Shown: positions 1-7,178 of the stretch, piece by piece
How the letters are laid out: every line of letters begins with the position of its first letter
How positions within the stretch are numbered: the stretch's first letter is position 1
Notes under the pieces: generated by a model
What the model saw: the letters and a program-made list of their open reading frames with translations, nothing else
The model's database searches: none
What the model was told of the DNA's origin: nothing
Translations under genes and position numbers: made by a program
Assembly: GCA_039182715.1 (NCBI GenBank)
Contig: JBCDBY010000142.1
Coordinates: forward strand, 1-11,193
Direction of reading: 5' to 3'
DNA length: 11,193 nt
Source: JBCDBY01 sp039182715
Lineage (GTDB): Bacteria; Planctomycetota; PLA2

Positions 1-1011
1 CGCCAGCCAGCCGAGCAGCGGCTGCGGCACCTCGTCCGAGATCACGCTCACCTGGCAGTGGAAGCGGCCCAGATAGTCGCGCGCCTCGTCGGCCGTGCGG
101 CCGTCGAGGACCGAGCCGGAGATGCGGCGCACCGCGCCCTCTTCGACCTCGTTCGCGGTCAGTTCCGAGATGCAGGCGCCGAGGCGCGTGCGCACGAGCC
201 GCGGACGCTTGACGACCGGGCCGGAGAGCGCGACGAGGCGCGTCGTGTCGAGGCGACCGGTCGTGAACAGGTGACCGATCGCGATCACGTCCTGGTAGCC
301 GATGTACCAGACGGTTCGCTGCTCGCTCACCGGTGCGATGAAGTGGATGTGCGTGCCCGGCAGCCCGGCGGGATGCGGGCCGTCGAAGTCGCGCGGCGTC
401 GCCTCGCCCACCTGGAAGTTCTGGCCCGCCTGCCGGCAAAGCTGCACGGGGCCGTCGGTGAGTTGCGCGATCGTCTTGAGGCCGGCGGTGAAGTCCGCCT
501 CGCGCTCCTTGATGAGCGGCACCGGGTTCGGCGCGTGCGGACGCGTGTCCATCGCCGTCACGAAGATCGAGTGCGGCGCGGTGTCGAGCGCCGGCGTGCG
601 CGAGTAGGGTCGCGTGCGGAACGCCGTCCAGAGGCCGGAGGCGACCAGGTTTTCCTGGACCTTCGCGCGCTCGAGCCCGCCGATGGCGCCGGCGTCGTAC
701 TGCGCGAAGGTCTCTTCCTCGTCGCCGTCCAGCTCGATCGAGATCGACTCGAACTTGCGCTTCTCGCCGCGCACGATCGACTTGACCGTGCCGGCGCCGG
801 GCGCGGTGAACTGCACGCCGGGGTTCTTCTTGTCGGCGAAGAGCGGCTGCCCCAGCTTCACGCGTTCGCCCTCGCGCACGAGCATGGTCGGCTTCATGCC
901 GACGTAGTCGTCGCCGAGCAGGCCCACGTGCTTGACGGCCGGGCCCGCCTCCACGTCGGAGGAAGGCTCGCCCGCGAGCGGGAGATTCAGCCCTTTCTGA
1001 ATGCGAATCAT
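1..1011 (-). CDS. nqrA: Na+-translocating NADH:quinone reductase subunit A (partial, C-terminus off the left edge)
   Basis: NqrA is the membrane-associated cytoplasmic subunit of the six-subunit sodium-pumping NADH:quinone oxidoreductase, which passes electrons from NADH to quinone and exports Na+. The visible 337 residues begin MIRIQKGLNLPLAG and carry family hallmarks: an early segment KPTMLVREGERVKLGQPLF (residues 40-58), ASGLWTAFRTRPYSRTP (124-140), IFVTAMDTRPHAPNP (149-163) and GLPGTHIHFIAPVSE (216-230). Full-length members are about 445 residues, so roughly a quarter is missing beyond base 1. The ATG at 1011 lies only 3 bases after the apbE stop, so the two genes should be co-transcribed. 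The ribosome-binding site is weak, which suggests translational coupling. The remaining nqr genes would be expected to the left of the window. Identity is confident from these motifs; function rests on the known family. Confidence 0.95.
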   Translation of the reverse strand, partial: MIRIQKGLNLPLAGEPSSDVEAGPAVKHVGLLGDDYVGMKPTMLVREGERVKLGQPLFADKKNPGVQFTAPGAGTVKSIVRGEKRKFESISIELDGDEEETFAQYDAGAIGGLERAKVQENLVASGLWTAFRTRPYSRTPALDTAPHSIFVTAMDTRPHAPNPVPLIKEREADFTAGLKTIAQLTDGPVQLCRQAGQNFQVGEATPRDFDGPHPAGLPGTHIHFIAPVSEQRTVWYIGYQDVIAIGHLFTTGRLDTTRLVALSGPVVKRPRLVRTRLGACISELTANEVEEGAVRRISGSVLDGRTADEARDYLGRFHCQVSVISDEVPQPLLGWLA

Positions 1012-1014
1012 GGG

Positions 1015-2040
1015 CTAGACCGTCCGGAAGCCCGCGGTGCGGGTGATCGCGAGGTCCTTGCCGATGAAGCAACCCTCGCAGCCGTCCATCTTCGCGAGCA
1101 TCGTCACGCTGCGCTCGGCGCCAAGCACCATGGTGAGCGTGGCGAGACCGTCCGCGAGCGCCGCGTTGGGCGCCACCACCGTGCTGCTCGCCAGCTCCGG
1201 CGCGGAGACGCCGGTGCGCGGGTCGAGGATGTGATGCAGCGTGTAGTCCGGCGTGAAGGGCTGCAGGTAGTCGCCCGACGTGGCGACGGCGCGGTCGCTC
1301 GCGTCGATGCGCAGCATGTTCGACATCGCCGCGCGCGGGCGACGGATGCCGAGACGCCAGGGACGGTTCTCCGCCTTCGCGCCGGCGGCGACGAGATCGC
1401 CGCCCGCCTCGACGAGCACGTTGCCGAACCCGTGGCTCTTCAGCTCTTCGACGGCGTGATCGACGATGTACCCCTTGCCGATGCCGTCGAGCGTGAGCGC
1501 CATGCCCGGCTTCGCGAACGAGACGCGACGGCCGTCGACGCGCAGGGCGTCGTCGCCGACGCGCGTGCGCGCTGCGGCGATTTCCTCGTCGGTCGGCAGG
1601 CGGTTGTGTTGCGCCAGCGTCGAGCGGTAGAGATCGACGAGCGGCTGGACGGTCATGTCGAACGCACCCTCGCTCCGCGCGTGGAGATCGCGGCCGAGCG
1701 AAAGCAGCGACAGCAGGTCGTCGCTCGCGCCTTCGACGGCGCCGGTTGCGTTGAGCAAGCCGACCTCGCTGTCGTCGCGGTAGCGCGTCAGGCGCGACTC
1801 GAGTTCCGCCATGCGGTCGAGCGTCGCGCCGACGGCCGCGCGTGCGGCTTCGCGGTCGGGACCGAGCACGGTCAGGTTGACCTGCGTGCCCATCAGCACG
1901 CGGCTCTCGGTGACCGGTCGGGCGTCGCTTCCGCGCGGCCAACCGAACTTCCAGATCGCCGCGCCCGCGCCGCCGACGGCGACGATTCGAAGTACTTGAC
2001 GACGGTTCAGGACCGTCTTTGCGTCCGTGTTCGCAGACAT
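1015..2040 (-). CDS. apbE: FAD:protein FMN transferase ApbE, with Tat-like signal
   Basis: ApbE covalently attaches FMN from FAD to threonines of exported or membrane proteins such as NqrB, NqrC and RnfG/RnfD. The 341-residue product opens with a twin-arginine stretch, LNRRQVLRIVAVGGAGAAI (11-29), consistent with Tat export. The body has the family motifs ALTLDGIGKGYIVD (181-194), EAGGDL (211-216), SGDY (255-258), HHILDPRTG (269-277) and the metal-binding region ALADGLATLTMVLG (294-307). The frame stays open a further 41 codons upstream, but the ATG at 2040 is preferred. It follows AGGGGG at a 6-base spacing, and the signal sequence then sits at the N-terminus. The gene directly precedes nqrA, so NqrB/NqrC are its likely substrates. 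The C-terminus carries an uncommon-looking DGCEGCF (319-325) with a CxxC pair. Length is normal for the family. Confidence 0.95.
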   Translation of the reverse strand: MSANTDAKTVLNRRQVLRIVAVGGAGAAIWKFGWPRGSDARPVTESRVLMGTQVNLTVLGPDREAARAAVGATLDRMAELESRLTRYRDDSEVGLLNATGAVEGASDDLLSLLSLGRDLHARSEGAFDMTVQPLVDLYRSTLAQHNRLPTDEEIAAARTRVGDDALRVDGRRVSFAKPGMALTLDGIGKGYIVDHAVEELKSHGFGNVLVEAGGDLVAAGAKAENRPWRLGIRRPRAAMSNMLRIDASDRAVATSGDYLQPFTPDYTLHHILDPRTGVSAPELASSTVVAPNAALADGLATLTMVLGAERSVTMLAKMDGCEGCFIGKDLAITRTAGFRTV

Positions 2041-2046
2041 TGATTG

Positions 2047-2052
2047 CCCCCT
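2047..2052 (-). promoter_or_regulatory. Ribosome-binding site of apbE
   Basis: The minus strand reads AGGGGG six bases before the ATG at 2040. It decides the apbE start against longer in-frame alternatives upstream. Confidence 0.75.
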
Positions 2053-2066
2053 GGGATTCGGCACGA

Positions 2067-2072
2067 ATTGTA
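2067..2072 (-). promoter_or_regulatory. Possible -10 element upstream of apbE
   Basis: The minus strand reads TACAAT, one mismatch from the sigma-70 -10 consensus, inside CTACAATTCG. The same decamer occurs upstream of the CBS gene (2642-2651). No convincing -35 box lies 16-18 bases upstream, so this is a weak candidate. It would give apbE-nqrA a promoter separate from the CBS gene. Confidence 0.25.
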
Positions 2073-2111
2073 GCCGTGGCGGCAATTGCTCGAACGCGGT
2101 GGCGCGGGCAA

Positions 2112-2528
2112 TCAGGCGGGGTAATGGCGCAGCAGATCGAGCGAGCTGACCAGCCCGATGCACTGGTCGTTCTCGGTCACGGCGACGCGGTGAATGCCGT
2201 TCTCCGCCAGCAGTCCCGCGATGGCGGGCAGGGTCGCATCCGGGGCAACCGCGATGACGTCCGACGCCATGATGTTCTCGACCGACTCGTCCTCCCGGAG
2301 CCAGACGTCGGTGAGCGTCTCCGCCTCGCCGGCGTGGCGGGGGTCGGCCTGGAGCAGGCGGTCGAGCAGATCGGTGCGGGAGACGATGCCCGCCAGCGTG
2401 CCGTCGACGTTCACGACCGGCGCGCCGGAAATGCTGTCCTCCGCGCAGAGCCGCGCGAACTCCCGTAGCGGCGTCGCCGGGGTGACGGTCACGAGGTCGG
2501 TGGCCATGATGTCGCGTGCAGTTTTCAT
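2112..2528 (-). CDS. Two-CBS-domain protein
   Basis: This 138-residue protein consists almost entirely of a pair of CBS domains. The first spans about residues 7-60 (DIMATDLVTVTP, then SGAPVVNVDGTLAGIVSRTDLL). The second spans about 85-135 (NIMASDVIAVAP, then GIHRVAVTENDQCIGLVSSLDLL). CBS pairs (Bateman modules) bind adenosyl nucleotides such as AMP, ATP or SAM and act as energy or redox sensors, usually regulating a partner. There is no fused catalytic domain and no signal peptide, so it is probably a small cytoplasmic regulator. The ATG at 2528 follows AGAGG at a 7-base spacing. The stop lies 71 bases before apbE on the same strand, so the genes may be co-transcribed, but the partner is unknown. 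Domain identity is sure; the specific role is not. Confidence 0.9.
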   Translation of the reverse strand: MKTARDIMATDLVTVTPATPLREFARLCAEDSISGAPVVNVDGTLAGIVSRTDLLDRLLQADPRHAGEAETLTDVWLREDESVENIMASDVIAVAPDATLPAIAGLLAENGIHRVAVTENDQCIGLVSSLDLLRHYPA

Positions 2529-2535
2529 CCGGTTA

Positions 2536-2540
2536 CCTCT
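2536..2540 (-). promoter_or_regulatory. Ribosome-binding site of the CBS-domain gene
   Basis: The minus strand reads AGAGG seven bases before the ATG at 2528. It supports this start over the 97 codons of open frame upstream, which have no protein-like character. Confidence 0.7.
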
Positions 2541-2569
2541 TCGCCCCATCGGGCGGTGACGACGTTTTC

Positions 2570-2622
2570 GATCGGCGACGACCGATCCTATCCATATGGG
2601 GCCAAACCCGCCTCGGATCGGT
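2570..2622. repeat. Nested inverted repeats, possible operator
   Basis: GATCGG (2570-2575) pairs with CCGATC (2582-2587) across 6 bases. ACCGATCC (2581-2588) is also the exact reverse complement of GGATCGGT (2615-2622) across 26 bases. Three half-sites of one motif in a divergent promoter region fit a repressor or activator binding site, or alternative RNA hairpins in the CBS-gene leader. No cognate regulator is visible in the window. Confidence 0.4.
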
Positions 2623-2644
2623 GCTTTCGACCCTTCCGGTGCGA

Positions 2645-2650
2645 ATTGTA
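2645..2650 (-). promoter_or_regulatory. Possible -10 element of the CBS-domain gene
   Basis: The minus strand reads TACAAT in the same decamer context, CTACAATTCG, as upstream of apbE. It would leave a leader of roughly 110 bases containing the GATCGG inverted repeats. The expected -35 position does not resemble TTGACA, so the call is tentative. Confidence 0.25.
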
Positions 2651-2785
2651 GACCTGCGATCGATTGGAACGCTAATTCCTGTTCGCCGGGATGCCGATGG
2701 TCGTTTTCAAGAGAGGTCGTCAACTGGGAGGGGCGCATCCTCTCGCCTAGGATGAATCGTATTGAGAGGCGGGGGCAGCACGAGC

Positions 2786-2790
2786 GAAGG
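2786..2790 (+). promoter_or_regulatory. Ribosome-binding site favouring a GTG start at 2799
   Basis: GAAGG ends 8 bases before the GTG at 2799. The in-frame ATG at 2820 has no purine-rich stretch at proper spacing, so this element favours the GTG. Confidence 0.5.
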
Positions 2791-2798
2791 TCCGCCTC

Positions 2799-4031
2799 GT
2801 GCGCGCGCCCGCGACACACATGACGTATCGCATCACGACGTCGGCCCTGGCGCTGGTCCTTGGCCTGACCCTCACGAGCTGCGGTGAGCCCGACCGCAGC
2901 TTCACCATCGAGGAGGTGCGCGAAAAGCGCAAACCTCGTATTCCCGGTGGGGTCCGACTGACACCCAAGCAGCGGCTCGGCATGCGCGATTCACGCCCGC
3001 GCGGGCCGCAGTTCGCCTTCGACCTGCCGACCGGATGGAAGCAGCTTCCGTCCCGGCAGTTCCGCGACATCAACTTCACGCTGGAGCGCGACGCGCAGCT
3101 CGAGGCCTACCTGACGATTCTGCAGGGCGGCGGCGGCGGCGTGGCGCACAACGTCAACCGCTGGCGCGGCCAGTTCCAGCTCGATCCGATGAACACCGAC
3201 GCCATCAAGGAGCTGCCGCGGAAAAAGCTGTTCGGCTTCGATGCGCTCTTCCTCGAGATGGGCGGCGACTTCGGCGGCATGGGCGGCGGCGCGTCGAAGG
3301 CGGACTACAAGCTGATCGGCTACATGCTCGCGGCGCCCGAGGCGCTCGTGACGTTCAAGATGGTCGGCCCCGCATCGCTCATCGACGCCGAGCGCGAGAA
3401 CTTCATCAAGCTCGCCACGTCGCTGCGACCCGGCACCGGCGATCCGCACGGGCGTGACCCGCACGCGCAGGATCCGCATGGAGGCGATCCGCACGGGCGC
3501 GACCCGCACGGCGGTAAGGACACACGTCCGGTCGGTCCGGCCGGCGGAGAGAACGGTATCGCCGGCACCATGCAGACCGGCGCGTCCGGTTTCCAGTGGG
3601 ACGTGCCCGCCGGTTGGACGCGCGCTCCCGACCGCATGATGCGCATCGTCACCTTCCACCCGAAGGGCGACAAGTCGGCGCAGTGCTACATCTCGCAGCT
3701 CAACGGGGACGGCGGCGGGCTCGCCATGAACGTCAACCGCTGGCTGGGCGAGATGGGCCAGGGACCGATCCAGCCGGACAAGCTGCTCAAGCTGCCGGCG
3801 ATCAAGATGCTCGGCAAGGACGGCACGCTCATCGAGGCGTACGGTTCGTTCCAGAGCAGCATGAAGGGTGGCGCGGCCGGCGGCAAGCTGGCCAACGCGG
3901 GCCTGCTCGGCGTCGCCTGCTTCCTCCCGGAGCGCGCCATCTTCGTCAAGTTCACGGGGCCGAGCGAGCTGGTCAAGGCGGAGCGCGAGAACTTCCTCGC
4001 CTTCGCGCGCTCGATCAAGCTGTCGGAGTAG
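2799..4031 (+). CDS. Lipoprotein with duplicated domain and His-rich linker, upstream of resB
   Basis: I do not recognise a named family. The N-terminus has a hydrophobic stretch ending LTLTSC (Cys28), a good lipobox, so the mature protein should be lipid-anchored in the envelope. Two homologous domains follow. The first (about 71-210) starts FAFDLPTGWKQLP and contains GGGVAHNVNRWRGQ and DAERENFIKLATSLR. The second (about 264-410) starts FQWDVPAGWTRAP and contains GGGLAMNVNRWLGE and KAERENFLAFARSIK. Between them is a linker of five DPHxx pentapeptides (215-239). The gene ends 2 bases before resB, so it probably belongs to the cytochrome c maturation operon. Binding of heme or a metal by the histidines would fit that setting but is only inference. 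The start is GTG at 2799 by its ribosome-binding site; ATG at 2820 would also leave a complete 20-residue signal peptide. Confidence 0.85.
   Translation: MRAPATHMTYRITTSALALVLGLTLTSCGEPDRSFTIEEVREKRKPRIPGGVRLTPKQRLGMRDSRPRGPQFAFDLPTGWKQLPSRQFRDINFTLERDAQLEAYLTILQGGGGGVAHNVNRWRGQFQLDPMNTDAIKELPRKKLFGFDALFLEMGGDFGGMGGGASKADYKLIGYMLAAPEALVTFKMVGPASLIDAERENFIKLATSLRPGTGDPHGRDPHAQDPHGGDPHGRDPHGGKDTRPVGPAGGENGIAGTMQTGASGFQWDVPAGWTRAPDRMMRIVTFHPKGDKSAQCYISQLNGDGGGLAMNVNRWLGEMGQGPIQPDKLLKLPAIKMLGKDGTLIEAYGSFQSSMKGGAAGGKLANAGLLGVACFLPERAIFVKFTGPSELVKAERENFLAFARSIKLSE
3441..3515 (+). repeat. Five tandem 15-base units encoding DPHxx pentapeptides
   Basis: Five consecutive 15-base units begin GATCCGCA or GACCCGCA and encode DPHGR, DPHAQ, DPHGG, DPHGR and DPHGG. 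The units differ at several third positions, so the array is not a fresh perfect duplication. It forms the linker between the two domains of the lipoprotein and places one histidine every five residues. Confidence 0.9.
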
Positions 4032-4033
4032 TG

Positions 4034-5245
4034 ATGAGCAGTCAATTTCGCCAACGTTTCCAGCGCATCTGGGATCGAATTCTCCAACCGGTCTGGGTGT
4101 TCCTGGGCTCGTACGCGCTTGCGATCTCGGTGCTCCTGCTGCTGCTGGTGCTGACCTACTTCGGCACCATCGCGCAGATCCACATGAGCATTCACGACGC
4201 GCAGATGAAGTACTTCGACAGCATGTTCGTGCGCGTCGAAACGCCGATCGGGATCCCGGCCCTCCTGCCCGGCGGGCGGTTGCTGCTCATTCTGCTGACG
4301 ATCAACCTGATCGTGGGCGGGATGGTGCGCATCCGCCGCTCGTCGTCGAAGATCGGGATCTACGTCATCCACGCCGGCATTCTCATCCTGCTGATCGGCA
4401 GCTACTTCGAGGACGTGGGGTCGGAGAAGGGTTACATGACGCTCGTCGAAGGCGAGCGCAAGGACTACTTCCACAGCGGCAGCGACTGGGAAGTCGTGAT
4501 CCACATGGCGGTCAACGACGGCGAGGAGGAGCGCGATTTCGTGGTGCCCTTCGAGCAGCTCGAGCCGCTCGCCGAGGGCGGCTCGCTGAACGTGTCGCAT
4601 CCCGAGCTTCCCTTCACCGTGCGGCTGAGCGATTTCCTGCTCAACTCCAAGCCGCAGCGCGGGCCGGACCGCCGCATGCCCGTCGTCCTGCAGGAGCTGC
4701 CGCGCGATGCGGACGAGGTGCAGGCGAACGCGGCCGGTATTTCCGCCCTCGTCGTCGACGGCCACGGGACGCGGCGCGAAACCGTGCTGTGGGGCCGCTC
4801 GCTGCATCCGTGGGTTTTCAAGGCGGACGGCCGCGACTGGGGCATGACGCTGCGCAAGCGCACCTGGATGCTGCCGTACAGCGTGCAGCTGCGCGACGCG
4901 GAGGGCACCGAGCACCCCGGCACGAGCATCCCCTCGCGCTACTGGAGCGACGTGCGCCGCTACGAGGGCAACACCGCCACCGACGTGCACATCAAGATGA
5001 ACCACCCGATGCGCGAGGAGGGCTACACCTTCTATCAGACCGGCTTCCAGCGCGCGGGCGGCGGCACCGGCAAGGACATCTCGACCTTCTCGGTCGTGAA
5101 GAACCCGACCGACCGCGTGCCTCTCTACGCCTGCATCGTGATCGCCATCGGACTCGTGATTCACTTCGCCACCAAACTCGAGCGCTACATGCGCGCCGAG
5201 AACAAGAAGCGGGAGCTCGCCGGACATGCGACGTCAACTGCTTAA
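4034..5245 (+). CDS. resB: Cytochrome c biogenesis protein ResB (System II)
   Basis: ResB (also called Ccs1/CcsB) works with CcsA in System II cytochrome c maturation, carrying heme across the membrane and keeping apocytochrome ready for ligation on the periplasmic side. The 403-residue product has hydrophobic segments at about 20-43, 82-98, 107-123 and 362-379, with a large soluble domain (about 125-360) between the third and fourth. That is the ResB topology. The domain includes the family-typical MNHPMREEGYTFYQTGF (322-338). The ATG at 4034 has GGAG 5 bases upstream, within the end of the preceding gene. The 20-base overlap with the next gene ties it to ccsA. No thioredoxin-like ResA or CcdA is present in the window. 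Confidence 0.92.
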   Translation: MSSQFRQRFQRIWDRILQPVWVFLGSYALAISVLLLLLVLTYFGTIAQIHMSIHDAQMKYFDSMFVRVETPIGIPALLPGGRLLLILLTINLIVGGMVRIRRSSSKIGIYVIHAGILILLIGSYFEDVGSEKGYMTLVEGERKDYFHSGSDWEVVIHMAVNDGEEERDFVVPFEQLEPLAEGGSLNVSHPELPFTVRLSDFLLNSKPQRGPDRRMPVVLQELPRDADEVQANAAGISALVVDGHGTRRETVLWGRSLHPWVFKADGRDWGMTLRKRTWMLPYSVQLRDAEGTEHPGTSIPSRYWSDVRRYEGNTATDVHIKMNHPMREEGYTFYQTGFQRAGGGTGKDISTFSVVKNPTDRVPLYACIVIAIGLVIHFATKLERYMRAENKKRELAGHATSTA

Positions 5246-7178
5246 CCAGCTTTCGGGTCTCCTCCTTTTGGGGCTCCTCCTCCCGGCCACGGTCGCGACC
5301 GCGGCGCCGGCGAGCGAGCCGGCCCTGCCGAAGTTCAGCAAGGCGACGCTCGACGCGATCGGTCGCATTCCCGTCCAGCACGGCGGGCGCGTCAAGCCGC
5401 TCTCGACCTTCGCGACCTACTCGCTGCTGCACATCCGCCACCGCAAGGGGTTCACGGATGGCGACGGCAAGCGCATGAGCTCGACCGAATGGTTCCTGCG
5501 GGCGTCGCTCTTCCCGCGCACGGCGATGCGCGACCGCGTCTTCCGCATCGAGGATTCCGACGTGCTCGACGCGATCGGGCTCAAGGACCTCAAGGAGCTG
5601 AAGCGCAAGACGGACTACTACTCCTACCAGGAGCTGTCGCCCGGCATGCGCCAGCTGCGCCAGAAGTTCCGGGAGTACGTCCAGGTCGATCGCAACGACC
5701 AGACGCGCGCGCAGAAGCAGGTGATCGCGCTCGGCTCGAGCGTGAACATCTACGAATCGATCCAGCGCCTCTTCGTCTTCGCCGACTTCGGCGTGCCGCT
5801 GCGCGGCGAGGAGCAGAGCGGGCAGTTCGGCGGGCGCGAGTTCGCGCCGCTCACCGAGGTCCTGAAGAAGCTGCGCGCGACCTTCCAGGCGGGCGAGGAC
5901 CCCGAGTGGGCGCAGCCGCTCGCGCAGGCGGCGCTCACCGTCGCCTACGAGTCGCGCGGTCTGCGTCTCGCGGCGCCGATCAGCGCCGACGACGGCTACC
6001 TGGCGGACTGGTTCACCGTCGACGTGATGGTGGATCGCGCCCTGGGCGACCAGCCCGACGCCGACGCCAACATGGCCTACATCGAGAAGCTCGAGGCGCT
6101 GCACGCGGCGCGCGGCAACGCCGGCGCGCTGGAGAAGGCTTCGATCGCGCTCTACGAGGAGGCGCGCGCGCGCGCCGAGTCGAGCAAGGCCTACGGCAAG
6201 ATCGACCTCGAGGTGACCTACCAGGGGCTCAAGGCGTTCTTCTGGTCGAAGTGGATCTTCCTGCTCGGTTTCTTCGTGATGTGCTTCGCGCTCCTGTTCC
6301 CGAAGCTCAACAAGCCGCTCGTGCGCACGGCGTGGGGTCTCGCGATTTTCGGCACGGTGCTCTCCATCTACGGCATCGTGCTGCGCTGCGTCCTGCTGGG
6401 CCGCCCGCCGGTGACCACGCTCTACGAGACGCTGCTGTTCGTGACCGGCGTCGCCTGCCTGACCGGGCTCGCCATCGAGTGGATGAACCGCCGCCGCGTC
6501 GGCCTGTTCCTCGTGCTCAGCTTCGGCGCGCTCGGCATGTTCCTGTCGGACGGCTTCGAGCTGCTCGAGCAGCAGGACACCATGCGGCCGCTCGTCGCCG
6601 TGCTCGACACCAACTTCTGGCTCGCCACGCACGTGACGACGATCACCGCCGGCTACGCGGCCGGCCTGCTCGCCGCGGCGTTCGGCCACGTCTATCTCTT
6701 CAGCTACATCCTCCGGATCCGCCGCAACGACAAGGAGTACTACCGCGGCATCCAGCGCATGCTCTACGGCACGCTCGCCTTCTCGCTCATCTTCACCGTC
6801 GTCGGCACGATCCTCGGCGGCGTCTGGGCGAACGAGAGCTGGGGCCGTTTCTGGGGCTGGGATCCGAAGGAGAACGGCGCACTCATGATCGTGTTGAGCC
6901 AGCTGGCGATCATCCACGGTCGGTTGGGCGGCTACCTGAAAGGGTTCGGCCTCTCCATTGCCTCGATTGCGAGCGCCATCATCATCGCGTTCAGCTGGTG
7001 GGGCACCAACCTGATGGGCGTCGGCCTGCACGCCTACGGCTTCACCGCGGGACTCGACACGGCGCTGAAGACCTTCTACGCCGTCGAGATCTTCACGATG
7101 TTGGTGGCCGGCTTGGTCTGGTTCTACGACTTCAAGTTCGCCTCGAAGCCGTCCCTCGAAGAGAGTGTCACGGCCTGA
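5226..7178 (+). CDS. ccsA: Cytochrome c biogenesis protein CcsA, with long N-terminal periplasmic region
   Basis: CcsA (ResC/CcsB in some naming) is the heme-handling membrane subunit of System II and belongs to the CcmC/CcmF/CcsA superfamily. The signature tryptophan-rich WWD segment is WANESWGRFWGWDPKE (534-549). It is flanked by H469 (FWLATHVTT) and H602 (VGLHAYG), the positions expected for the external heme-ligand histidines; H564 (IIHGRL) matches the conserved membrane histidine. PPVTTLYETLLF (394-405) is also typical. Before this core lies a signal-like N-terminus (about 1-27) and some 310 soluble residues beginning GRIPVQHGGRVKPLSTFATYS (46-66). Classical CcsA has about 300-400 residues, so at 650 this is an extended form. 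Start ATG 5226 overlaps resB by 20 bases, with GGGAG about 10 bases upstream. ResB and CcsA are separate here, not fused as in epsilonproteobacterial CcsBA. Confidence 0.95.
   Translation: MRRQLLNQLSGLLLLGLLLPATVATAAPASEPALPKFSKATLDAIGRIPVQHGGRVKPLSTFATYSLLHIRHRKGFTDGDGKRMSSTEWFLRASLFPRTAMRDRVFRIEDSDVLDAIGLKDLKELKRKTDYYSYQELSPGMRQLRQKFREYVQVDRNDQTRAQKQVIALGSSVNIYESIQRLFVFADFGVPLRGEEQSGQFGGREFAPLTEVLKKLRATFQAGEDPEWAQPLAQAALTVAYESRGLRLAAPISADDGYLADWFTVDVMVDRALGDQPDADANMAYIEKLEALHAARGNAGALEKASIALYEEARARAESSKAYGKIDLEVTYQGLKAFFWSKWIFLLGFFVMCFALLFPKLNKPLVRTAWGLAIFGTVLSIYGIVLRCVLLGRPPVTTLYETLLFVTGVACLTGLAIEWMNRRRVGLFLVLSFGALGMFLSDGFELLEQQDTMRPLVAVLDTNFWLATHVTTITAGYAAGLLAAAFGHVYLFSYILRIRRNDKEYYRGIQRMLYGTLAFSLIFTVVGTILGGVWANESWGRFWGWDPKENGALMIVLSQLAIIHGRLGGYLKGFGLSIASIASAIIIAFSWWGTNLMGVGLHAYGFTAGLDTALKTFYAVEIFTMLVAGLVWFYDFKFASKPSLEESVTA

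Larger units (their letters stand above)
2529..2798. other. Divergent intergenic region between the CBS gene and the lipoprotein gene
   Basis: These 270 bases separate two divergently transcribed blocks and must hold promoters for at least one of them. They are less GC-rich than the flanks. They contain nested inverted repeats built on GATCGG/CCGATC (2570-2622) and, on the minus strand, CTACAATTCG at 2642-2651 (the -10-like TACAAT also found before apbE). On the plus strand, TAGGAT near 2747-2752 could be a -10 for the lipoprotein operon. No -35 box is convincing on either strand, and no RNA gene was recognised. Confidence 0.6.

Noticed and set aside
58..2043. 661-codon plus-strand open frame across the left block
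   Set aside because: It is antisense to nqrA and apbE, which have unmistakable motifs. Its product is Arg/Ala/Val/Asp-rich with no domain, as expected from high-GC complement frames.
3441..3515. CRISPR-like array of 15-base units
   Set aside because: Units are contiguous without spacers and encode a regular pentapeptide inside an intact gene.
3686..5227. 513-codon minus-strand open frame opposite resB
   Set aside because: Complement frame of resB, with no motifs and the composition of a shadow frame.
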